Shown one piece after another: positions 1-5,921 of a stretch of DNA of 25,153 bases (position 1 is its first letter; every line of letters begins with the position of its first letter). Source of the DNA: Candidatus Aminicenans sakinawicola JGI OTU-1 (GTDB lineage: Bacteria; Acidobacteriota; Aminicenantia; Aminicenantales; Aminicenantaceae); contig AWNV01000047.1 in NCBI GenBank assembly GCA_000493965.1, positions 1-25,153 on the forward strand. Reading direction: 5' to 3'. The notes below the pieces were generated by a model. The model searched no databases. It had not been told where the DNA came from and saw only the letters and a program-made list of their open reading frames with translations. The position numbers and the translations under genes were made by a program.

Positions 1-1222
1 TAATCACCAGTGCTTCCTTAATCTTAAATTCATCCATTGCTTTCAATAAAGCCTTGATTTCTCTCTTTCTGGTTTTTTCATCTTCAATATTCCAGCAAAC
101 CTGAATGAGTTCCTCAATTTCCAATCCTTCCTTAATCAAAAAGTCTACTTCCAGATTTTTACTGTTTTTCCAGTAATAAATCTCTTTATCCTGTCTTTTC
201 AATTCTATAAACACTAAATTTTCTGCTAATTTCCCCCAATCCAGGCTGAACCTGAATGATACAGCATTTCTTATGCCGGTATCTATGATATAGAGCTTTC
301 GAGGATATTGTAATTGATCTTTTATAGAATAGGAAAATATTGGAACTTCAAAGGCAAAAAAAGTAGATTCTATATGTTTCATATATTCAATTAGAGTATT
401 TTTACTTATTTTATGACCCATAGATTTGAAAAGATTGAGAGTTTTGCCGTAGCTGAATAAACTGGCGGTATGTTGCGTTACTACTTTAAGAAAATTTTCG
501 AATAATCTTAGATTTTTTATTTGATATCTTTCGACAATATCCCGATATAATATGGCACGGTAATATTCTTGTAAGAGTTCAGTTTTATTTTCTTCAAGAA
601 CAACCTGGGGAAATCCACCAAATTCAAGATAATCTCGAAGGCCTTTTATTATAATGTTTCTTTTTGTGCTGTATTTTATATTTTTGATTTCGAAGTTTAT
701 TTTGTTGGCTTTTAAGAATTCCTTGAAACTGAATGGAAAAACTTTGTGAGTTAAAGTTCTTCCCCGGAGTGCAGTAGAAATCTCTGAGGAAAGCAATCGA
801 GAACTTGAACCGCTTATTATTATTTTCAGATTTTTTTCTCTGTCATAAAGCCTGCGGATTGTGGCTTCCCATAAGGGAATGTTCTGAATTTCATCAAGCA
901 AAAGATATAAAGGTTTTTGTTGGTCATAAGAAAAATTTTGTTTGTAGATATCAAGTAATACTTTTAATTCTTCTCCTGTTAAGGGGTAGAGACGATCGTC
1001 TTCAAAGTTTATATAAATTATGTTATGGGAAGGAACAGTTTTCTTTAATTTATTAATGAGTTGATAAAGCAAGTAAGTCTTTCCACTTCTTCTTACGCCA
1101 ACAATAGAGATAACAAGGTTTGAATCAAGAAAGGAATAAGGAAATTCCCTTTCTATTAATGGAGGAAGTGATGACTCAAAGTAGTCCTGCAGGATGTAGC
1201 GAATTTTATCCATATCGTTCAT
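1..1222 (-). CDS. AAA-fold ATPase with C-terminal DUF4143 domain (partial, runs off the left edge)
   Basis: Reading the minus strand from the ATG at 1222 gives 407 uninterrupted codons to the window edge. Walker A is VGVRRSGKT (residues 41-49), Walker B LYLLLDEIQ (about 105-113), followed by the sensor-like IIISGSSS. The C-terminal part has the DUF4143 pattern, with LAENLVFIELKR and EVDFLI, which resembles a PD-(D/E)xK-like nuclease core. It stops after KEALVI, so roughly 10-30 residues are missing. Proteins of this family (COG1373) are widespread in anaerobes, often solitary and mobile; their substrate is not established. A second in-frame ATG lies at 1213. No Shine-Dalgarno is visible; see the promoter at 1234-1262. 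Confidence 0.93.
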   Translation of the reverse strand, partial: MNDMDKIRYILQDYFESSLPPLIEREFPYSFLDSNLVISIVGVRRSGKTYLLYQLINKLKKTVPSHNIIYINFEDDRLYPLTGEELKVLLDIYKQNFSYDQQKPLYLLLDEIQNIPLWEATIRRLYDREKNLKIIISGSSSRLLSSEISTALRGRTLTHKVFPFSFKEFLKANKINFEIKNIKYSTKRNIIIKGLRDYLEFGGFPQVVLEENKTELLQEYYRAILYRDIVERYQIKNLRLFENFLKVVTQHTASLFSYGKTLNLFKSMGHKISKNTLIEYMKHIESTFFAFEVPIFSYSIKDQLQYPRKLYIIDTGIRNAVSFRFSLDWGKLAENLVFIELKRQDKEIYYWKNSKNLEVDFLIKEGLEIEELIQVCWNIEDEKTRKREIKALLKAMDEFKIKEALVI

Positions 1223-1233
1223 TATGGAGAACA

Positions 1234-1262
1234 ATTATACACAATTATCATTTTGTTTGCAA
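1234..1262 (-). promoter_or_regulatory. Sigma70-type promoter for the DUF4143 ATPase
   Basis: On the minus strand, TTGCAA (1262-1257) is followed after exactly 17 bases by a perfect TATAAT (1239-1234). The expected start of transcription is near 1227, only about 5 bases before the ATG at 1222, which suggests a leaderless or nearly leaderless message. This agrees with the lack of a Shine-Dalgarno. Confidence 0.6.
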
Positions 1263-1359
1263 TACAATTTAAAGATATATGCCGAACCCATGAAAGATTG
1301 AGGCAGGACTAAATTAACCTCTTTCTAAAATCCATTTCTAGTAAGGGATGACCTCTATT

Positions 1360-1512
1360 TTAAGAATATTTAGGATCTTCTGAAAAAAGATTTTTAGCTT
1401 TCATCTGCACCTTTTCCCAGTCAGCTTTGACCATTATCTTTACCAATTCTTCGAAGTTCACTTTCGGTTCCCAGCCAAGTTCTCTTTTTGCTTTTGACAC
1501 GGATAAAAGATT
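1360..1512 (-). pseudogene. 3' remnant of a GDP-mannose 4,6-dehydratase gene
   Basis: On the minus strand, about 50 codons ending at TAA (1362-1360) read SKAKRELGWEPKVNFEELVK and continue with IMVKADWE. This matches the conserved end of GDP-mannose 4,6-dehydratase (consensus like KAK.LGW.PKV.FEELV..M...D). Above about 1512 the homology stops and the frame holds no start codon and no NAD-binding domain, so more than 80% of the gene is missing. Intact Gmd makes GDP-4-keto-6-deoxymannose for surface sugars. The Wzz-like gene next door on the same strand supports a former polysaccharide locus. The call is by motif recognition; it could belong to a close NDP-sugar epimerase relative. Confidence 0.72.
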
Positions 1513-1719
1513 AAAACATTAGACGCTGATCTACACGGATACATAATATCTTTGTCGGAATTCTTCCGACAAGAAAAGCTATAAATCATTTGATGTGGAT
1601 TTAGATAGGCTACCGCCGGTGGGCTTTTTGGGTAGATAAATTTTCATTCGATTATTCAGGCCTCTTCAAGTACGGCTACGCACATTCATTTATTTACTTT
1701 TCCATGGAACAGATATTAT
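1513..1719. other. Non-coding stretch with a perfect short palindrome
   Basis: No credible gene is seen between the gmd remnant and the Wzz-like gene. It contains a perfect 9-bp inverted repeat, TTGTCGGAA - TTC - TTCCGACAA (1552-1572), and an imperfect GC-rich inverted repeat followed by five T (about 1607-1635), which could be a weak terminator read on the plus strand. The region looks like decayed DNA left by a rearrangement of the polysaccharide locus. Confidence 0.4.
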
Positions 1720-2733
1720 CTATATCTTATCCTCTTTAGCCCTGTTTTTCCGGATGTATTCAAGGAAGAAGGCAAGGATGGTAAAAATCATGAGGCTTAA
1801 GATTCCGGCAATCAGGACGTTGAGTTTTTTTCTGGGTGAAACGGGATAAAGAGAGGATGTCGGTTCCTTAATGAGCTGTGCGTAATCTATTCTTCCTCTT
1901 TCTTCATTTAAATCGTTAATTGTATTTTCTATTTGACTAATATTTTTATCTCCATTATCTAATTCTAAATTTAAATTCTCTTCTTCTATTTTCTTGTTGT
2001 TCAACAATTCATTTAATGTATTATGATATCTTAAGCTTTGTTGGATCTCATTGGAATAAAGAAGCATCCCCAAGCTTTCAGATTCGCTCCTTTTTTCTTT
2101 CTTCAAATTCACCCTCTGTTCTTCCTCTAATGATTTAATCCTTTTTCTTACATCACTCATTTCAGCTTCAATTTCTTTTTTTCTTTGCTTTACAATTCTA
2201 AGCTTACTCTTAAATACTTTAATTTGGTCCTCTATCATTGTCTTTACTATTTCTTGATTTTTTATCTGGGAATCAATCCCTTTCATTTCGATATCTATCT
2301 TTTCATCTAGATCTGCTTTTAAATGTTTGAAAAGGGAGAATAAAATTAATTTTGCCTCTTCAGTGTCTCGCTCTCTTATGGAAATCTTTACTAAATTTGT
2401 ATCCTTGATGTTTTCCGCCTTTAATTCAGGGAATGTTCTTATATCCAGGTTCAGTTCGGCCCCTATCAACCTATTGTAAGCTTCCTGACTAATCTGACCC
2501 ACTATTTGTTTAGGGCTAACAACCACCACTTCTTCAAACTGGCCTTGCTCAGTCTTAACGAGAATTTTACTCGGCTGGATTATGGCATCAACTTCCCATA
2601 TGCGGGGGAGACGGAAGCTGATTATTCCGACAATAACGACACAGAATAAGGTGGGAAGGATGATAAGCCATTTTTTCTTCCATATGACATTCAGGTAATC
2701 CATCAATTCAATTTCATCTTCATATTCTTCCAT
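1720..2733 (-). CDS. Wzz-like polysaccharide co-polymerase / chain-length determinant
   Basis: 337 residues with the layout of polysaccharide co-polymerases. There is a short N-terminal cytoplasmic arm (IELMDYLNVIWKKKW), a first membrane helix at about 22-40, a large periplasmic part with a long charged coiled coil (about 140-285), the Pro-containing motif SSLYPVSPRKKLNVLIAG, and a second membrane helix near 302-324 with a basic tail. Such proteins set chain length in Wzy-dependent O-antigen or exopolysaccharide assembly, or act with an exporter. No tyrosine-kinase domain is fused. An AGGAG lies just upstream of the ATG. Neither polymerase nor flippase is in view; the neighbouring gmd remnant suggests that the locus has partly decayed. 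The family is clear, the glycan is unknown. Confidence 0.85.
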   Translation of the reverse strand: MEEYEDEIELMDYLNVIWKKKWLIILPTLFCVVIVGIISFRLPRIWEVDAIIQPSKILVKTEQGQFEEVVVVSPKQIVGQISQEAYNRLIGAELNLDIRTFPELKAENIKDTNLVKISIRERDTEEAKLILFSLFKHLKADLDEKIDIEMKGIDSQIKNQEIVKTMIEDQIKVFKSKLRIVKQRKKEIEAEMSDVRKRIKSLEEEQRVNLKKEKRSESESLGMLLYSNEIQQSLRYHNTLNELLNNKKIEEENLNLELDNGDKNISQIENTINDLNEERGRIDYAQLIKEPTSSLYPVSPRKKLNVLIAGILSLMIFTILAFFLEYIRKNRAKEDKI

Positions 2734-2903
2734 TATAACTTCTCCTTTCTGAGTTTCTTAATCTATAATACTCTTTCTAAAATCTCAAGCGAATTTTTTT
2801 CAAAAGGAAAGACAGACACAATATTTTTAATGGGGTTATCACGTTCCATTCGGTCAACTGCAGCAACGTATGCTCACGTAATTTAGAATCAAAAGAATAA
2901 GAT

Positions 2904-3386
2904 TTATTCGATGAACTCACAGGTCAATTTATAGTCTTTATAATCATCGATTGGGACTCTTCCCACCTTAAGCCAACTGCCCTCAGGAAGGAATGTTGCC
3001 TGTGCAAAGCGATTCGATTTTTCTAGAGTTTCTTCTAGTTCACTTTCGCAGAAAAAATGGATGGTAAAACTGTGATATATCTTAGGTTTGCTGGAAATTA
3101 CTTCCTTTATGATAGCCTCTGCGAGATTTCTTAGTTTTTGTTCGTCCGGTTTTTCGCTCACGCAAACCCAAAAGAATTTGTGAACCGGTTTGTATCCGTG
3201 AGCCTCGGTTTTGAGAATTTCGAAATTAAGGCCTGTCGAGTTTTCTATCTTTGAGACATCTACTTCTGCACTGCCAGGAAGCTGTGTCTCTGGTAATTTT
3301 TTATTCGAAGCTTGTTTTTTGCAGGCTGGATTAATAATGATTAGAATAAAGCATATAAGAATGAATACATCCCTGAGTTTCCTCAT
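2904..3386 (-). CDS. Small lipoprotein of unknown function
   Basis: 160 residues. A basic start (MRKLRD) and a hydrophobic helix end in INPAC with Cys22, giving a type II signal peptide and a predicted lipid-anchored protein. The mature part starts with a Lys/Ser/Asn-rich linker, then a mixed alpha/beta region (about 45-160) with KFFWVCVSEK and TIHFFCESELEE. I do not recognise the family. A strong GAGGGGG precedes the ATG by about 7 bases. It is on the same strand as the Wzz-like gene, but 170 bases separate them, so a shared transcript is uncertain. Confidence 0.75.
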   Translation of the reverse strand: MRKLRDVFILICFILIIINPACKKQASNKKLPETQLPGSAEVDVSKIENSTGLNFEILKTEAHGYKPVHKFFWVCVSEKPDEQKLRNLAEAIIKEVISSKPKIYHSFTIHFFCESELEETLEKSNRFAQATFLPEGSWLKVGRVPIDDYKDYKLTCEFIE

Positions 3387-3683
3387 TTTCTACCCCCTCA
3401 TATGGTAGGTCCTTTTGCAATAGGTAGATTCTTTTATATCACAGATAAAGATCGAGTGTCAAATTTTCTTACGCTTTTTTTTCGCTGAGGTTATTCACTC
3501 AGGATCAAAAGCCAGCCTCTGCCAGGCAGAACAAGTATTTCACCGCCAGGTGAAAAATGTACAAGGTACGTTTTTACCTGTACCAGGTACAGTTTTTTTG
3601 GATTTTCCAATCACACCCCTTGTGTGAGAAATTATGGGGCCTTAAACGTCTTTTATAACAGGAATACATGGAGTTAATACATA
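3387..3683. repeat. Non-coding stretch with a cluster of six short inverted repeats
   Basis: No gene is seen here. Within about 110 bases there are six consecutive small inverted repeats: TCTGCCAGGCAGA (3518-3530), TTTCACC-GCCA-GGTGAAA (3538-3555), GTAC-AAG-GTAC (3559-3569), CTGTAC-CAG-GTACAG followed by seven T (3578-3599), TTGGA-TTT-TCCAA (3598-3610) and TCACAC-CCCTT-GTGTGA (3611-3627). The first, second and fourth share CCAGG at the centre with the GGTACC palindromes elsewhere in the window. The cluster sits directly upstream of the DUF4258-DUF2283 pair. Confidence 0.6.
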
Positions 3684-3964
3684 ATGGAAATTGAATATTC
3701 ATCCCACTTAAGACAAAGACTATCTTTACGGAAAATCCCTTGTGAGCTGCCAAAAATGATCTTAAAGGATTCGATGAGAAATATTTTGATTCCGAGACCA
3801 AAAACTTTATAGCTATAAAAAAAGTAGAATATTTTGAAAAAAAACGTGATTTGATGATTGCATATAAAGAGAAAAAACAGAAAGTTGTGATTTTAACAAT
3901 ACATCCGTTGAAAAAATCTCAAAAAGACAATAGAATTAAAAATAATCTGTGGAAAAAATTATGA
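3684..3964 (+). pseudogene. DUF4258-like protein (toxin-like partner of DUF2283), with a frameshift
   Basis: The ATG at 3684 (GGAG at 3670-3673) opens MEIEYSSHLRQRLSLRKIP, the start typical of DUF4258-type small proteins (HxxxR motif), but this frame stops at 3812. The next frame (-1) carries the rest: EKYFDSETKNFIAIKKVEY, then VVILTIHPLKK, ending at TGA 3962-3964. The two halves join without loss if one base is missing near 3771-3776 (ILKDS joined to DEKYFDSETK), giving about 93 residues in total. An A5 run at 3752-3756 could instead allow slippage. Genes of this type commonly precede DUF2283 genes and are treated as toxin-antitoxin-like pairs, though the activity is poorly studied. The stop overlaps the DUF2283 ATG by four bases (ATGA), so the pair was built for coupled translation. 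Either an inactivated toxin, a frameshifting gene or a sequencing error. Confidence 0.72.
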
Positions 3965-4206
3965 GAAATGTACTAAAAATTTTATATGATCAAGAAAATG
4001 ACGTACTTTCATTTTTAAAGGGCGGAAAAGAAGATGCTTTTATCGAAATATATCCCGGAATCCATATAGAGCTGGATGATAAAAAAGAATTCATAGGAAT
4101 TGAAATACTCAATGCTTCTCAAGTTTTAAAGGATGTCTTAAAACCTATCCAAGAAAACTCCAGACGAAAATCTCAAATTGCTAAACTTAAGCAAATCCAA
4201 AGGTGA
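3961..4206 (+). CDS. DUF2283 family protein (antitoxin-like)
   Basis: 81 residues from the ATG at 3961. The DUF2283 signature is visible: LYDQENDVLSF near the start, then EIYPGIHIELDDKKEFIGIEILNAS, here best cited as the PGI..ELD and IGIEILNAS motifs (about 33-54). The C-terminus is basic (SRRKSQIAKLK). A GTG at 3949 is in frame, but the ATG is preferred because it overlaps the upstream DUF4258 stop as ATGA, the usual arrangement of this pair. DUF2283 proteins are small beta-rich proteins commonly found beside DUF4258 genes; an antitoxin role is inference from that pairing. A GGTACC palindrome lies immediately downstream. Confidence 0.82.
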   Translation: MRNVLKILYDQENDVLSFLKGGKEDAFIEIYPGIHIELDDKKEFIGIEILNASQVLKDVLKPIQENSRRKSQIAKLKQIQR

Positions 4207-4218
4207 ACATTCTTAAAA

Positions 4219-4235
4219 AAGGTACCAGGTACCTT
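4219..4235. terminator. GGTACC palindrome, possible bidirectional terminator
   Basis: AAGGTAC-CAG-GTACCTT (preceded by more A and followed by CTT) can form a hairpin in RNA of either strand. It sits between two convergent genes (DUF2283 on plus, the secreted protein on minus), where a bidirectional terminator would be expected. The same core GGTACCAGGTACC recurs at 15697 and 23460. Confidence 0.45.
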
Positions 4236-4286
4236 CTTAAAATCACCGACTTCATAAATATTGAAAACTTCCGAACCTTCCGGATA

Positions 4287-4314
4287 GTCAGGGGTCGGAC
4301 CGACTTAGGCTATT
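4287..4314 (+). repeat. Left copy of a direct repeat flanking a small secreted-protein gene
   Basis: The copy begins GTCAGGGG and ends in the 18-base block GGACCGACTTAGGCTATT. It contains the inverted repeat GTCGG-A-CCGAC. A second copy in the same orientation is at 4890-4924; between them lies only the 4344-4760 gene. Confidence 0.6.
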
Positions 4315-4343
4315 GACTACTATATGGAATATTGAGGTTATTA

Positions 4344-4760
4344 TTATTTTTCTGGTTTAATCTCACCCATTGCCTCTCCTACTACTTTCTTCCCGTCATC
4401 TGTAATATAAACGGCAGAGAAGAACGCAGCACCAGCAACTTCTTTTAGAGCTTTTACAACAGCGGTTTTGCTTCTACCTTCGACAACTCTTATGGAAAGT
4501 TCTCTATCTCCCCTCCAGGTAGGCCAGATAGGGACTTCGTTTCCTTCGGAATCAAAACCTTTTGCAGTCACCGTCATTTCCTCTCCAACTATAAGTTTGA
4601 ATGTAGTAATTCCTGGCCCTGTTCCTGCAACTTTCCCTTTGTATATAATGATTTGCGATAGAGGGCCATGATTCTCTTGAGCCTGTGCAGTTGACATCAT
4701 TAAAGCAGTTAAGGCAATCAGACATAAAATACTTAGAGTAATACTTTTGGTTTTTTTCAC
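4344..4760 (-). CDS. Small secreted protein, possibly Ig-like/beta-sandwich
   Basis: 138 residues from GTG at 4760. This start is chosen because AAGGAG lies about 7 bases before it; the longer reading from ATG 4784 would put that Shine-Dalgarno inside the coding region and add a charged stretch (MNKKGERI) before the signal peptide. A classic signal peptide follows (KKTKSITLSILCLIALTALM) with probable cleavage after AQA. The mature part (about 110 residues) is beta-rich. The motif GEEMTVTAKGFDSEGNEVPI with WPTWRGD resembles bacterial Ig-like (BIG2-type) domains, but the match is only by eye. It stands alone between two copies of a direct repeat. Function unknown. Confidence 0.72.
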   Translation of the reverse strand: MKKTKSITLSILCLIALTALMMSTAQAQENHGPLSQIIIYKGKVAGTGPGITTFKLIVGEEMTVTAKGFDSEGNEVPIWPTWRGDRELSIRVVEGRSKTAVVKALKEVAGAAFFSAVYITDDGKKVVGEAMGEIKPEK

Positions 4761-4889
4761 GATTCTTTCTCCTTTTTTATTCATTTAGAATTTTGTTCAA
4801 AATTAGAATTTTCAATTTTATGCTTAATCTCGTGTTTCTGTCAAGTCATGTCTGCAATTCCTCTGCCACTGCAAACTCCTCAACTTGCA

Positions 4890-4924
4890 GTCAGGGTCAG
4901 GAGACCGGACTGACTTAGGCTATT
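4890..4924 (+). repeat. Right copy of the direct repeat flanking the secreted-protein gene
   Basis: It begins GTCAGGGTCAGG and ends GGACTGACTTAGGCTATT, 17 of 18 bases identical to the left copy at 4297-4314. The arm changes in step with the opposite arm: GTCGG/CCGAC on the left, GTCAG/CTGAC here, with a longer loop. That covariation suggests the hairpin is a conserved element. Confidence 0.55.
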
Positions 4925-5144
4925 AAAAATTGAACATGCAGTTCGAAATTATTGCCCTTTTTTCATCAACTCAGGTACTCATTATTGCGATGAACCTGAG
5001 GGTAAAAAGGAGCAGTTTATCTCAATACTACTCACTACCCTCCCCAGACTCCCATATCATACGGTAGACTCCTGTTCCGGTTCTGCCTGAGAATCATCAC
5101 TGTCTCGGTACGTCTTTTATATTATTGGAAGGCTATGATGATAC
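4925..5144. other. Non-coding stretch upstream of higBA
   Basis: No gene is seen. There is one inverted repeat, CTCAGGT ... ACCTGAG, with a 17-base loop (about 4969-5000). The rest is unremarkable. Confidence 0.4.
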
Positions 5145-5173
5145 TTGACACGTAACGGGTAACAAGTTAAGAT
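5145..5173 (+). promoter_or_regulatory. higBA promoter with a possible HigA operator
   Basis: A perfect TTGACA (5145-5150) is followed after 17 bases by TAAGAT (5168-5173). The spacer holds GTAAC-GG-GTAAC as a direct repeat (5152-5163) and the inverted repeat TAAC-AA-GTTA (5160-5169), which reaches into the -10 box. HigA-type antitoxins repress their own operon by binding inverted repeats over the promoter, so this is a plausible operator; binding itself is inferred. Confidence 0.55.
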
Positions 5174-5198
5174 TATACTGTCTCGGAAGGAATTATGA

Positions 5199-5477
5199 AT
5201 GATCAAATCTTTCAAACATAATGGGCTGGAAAAATTTTATTACGAGGGTGACCGGAGGCGCGTTAACCCGGAACATGCTGCTAAGCTTGCTCGGATATTA
5301 GATCGCCTGGACGCATGCATAAGGCCACAGGATATGAACTTACCCGGTTATAAACTTCATGAACTTACTGGCAGAGAATCAGGAACCTGGTCCGTCTGGG
5401 TTTCTGGTAATTGGCGGGTTACATTTCGATTCGAAAGGTCTGATGCCGTCGATGTGGATTATCGAGACTATCATTAG
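5199..5477 (+). CDS. higB: HigB family toxin (RelE superfamily mRNA interferase)
   Basis: 92 residues, full length for HigB. Hallmarks are the N-terminal KSFKHNGLEKFYYEGDRR, the central LDRLDACIRPQDMNLPGYKLHEL (seen as MNLPGYKLHELTG), and the C-terminal GTWSVWVSGNWRVTFRFE ending VDYRDYH. HigB toxins cleave mRNA on the translating ribosome; the Arg and His residues near the end (NWRVTFRF, DYH) fit the active-site region. GGAAGG lies about 8 bases before the ATG. The toxin precedes the antitoxin by 17 bases, the usual order of higBA. The gene is intact and should be functional. Confidence 0.93.
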   Translation: MIKSFKHNGLEKFYYEGDRRRVNPEHAAKLARILDRLDACIRPQDMNLPGYKLHELTGRESGTWSVWVSGNWRVTFRFERSDAVDVDYRDYH

Positions 5478-5494
5478 CGAGGGGAGGACTTTAA

Positions 5495-5788
5495 ATGACA
5501 AAAAAAAGAAAACCTGTTCATCCAGGAGAAGTATTAAACGAGGATATTATTAAACCCCTTGGGCTTACCATAACCGAAGTGGCTAAATTTCTGGGTGTGA
5601 CCCGCAAAACCATGTCGTTATTAATAAACTGCAAAGCATCGATGAGCCCGGAAATGGCGGTCAGGGTAGGCATGGCTACCAACACTTCTCCCGAAAGCTG
5701 GTTATATATGCAGGCTAAACTTGACCTTTGGCATGCCGCCCAAAAACCTCCCGTGGTCAAGAAACTAGGTAACATAGCGACTACATAG
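5495..5788 (+). CDS. higA: HigA family antitoxin (XRE-type helix-turn-helix)
   Basis: 97 residues. It starts with the signature HPGEVLNEDIIKPLGLTITE, followed by the helix-turn-helix VAKFLGVTRKTMSLLINCKASMS (about 30-52), and then MAVRVGMATNTSPESWLYMQAKLDLW, the standard HigA C-terminal helices. It would neutralise HigB and repress the promoter at 5145-5173. A strong GGGGAGGA precedes the ATG. The tail PVVKKLGNIATT is slightly longer than in many homologues. The module has no visible link to the neighbouring lepA and is a normal accessory insertion. Confidence 0.94.
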   Translation: MTKKRKPVHPGEVLNEDIIKPLGLTITEVAKFLGVTRKTMSLLINCKASMSPEMAVRVGMATNTSPESWLYMQAKLDLWHAAQKPPVVKKLGNIATT

Positions 5789-5921
5789 ACTTTTTGCTTC
5801 CAGAACAAACAGATTCCTCCAAAGTGTGCATCGTCAAATGGTATATGTTAGAATGTTTGTTTGACCTGAATTATTCATGAAGACAATCATTTGAAAAAAT
5901 TCAGTATTAAGAGAATCAAAG

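Noticed and set aside
3574..3801. 75-residue minus-strand reading frame
   Set aside because: It lies antisense to the DUF4258 gene and across the hairpin cluster, has no family pattern, and is explained as a shadow of the frameshifted plus-strand gene.
3949..3963. GTG start at 3949 for the DUF2283 gene
   Set aside because: The ATG at 3961 overlaps the upstream stop as ATGA, typical of this pair, and begins at the conserved family N-terminus.
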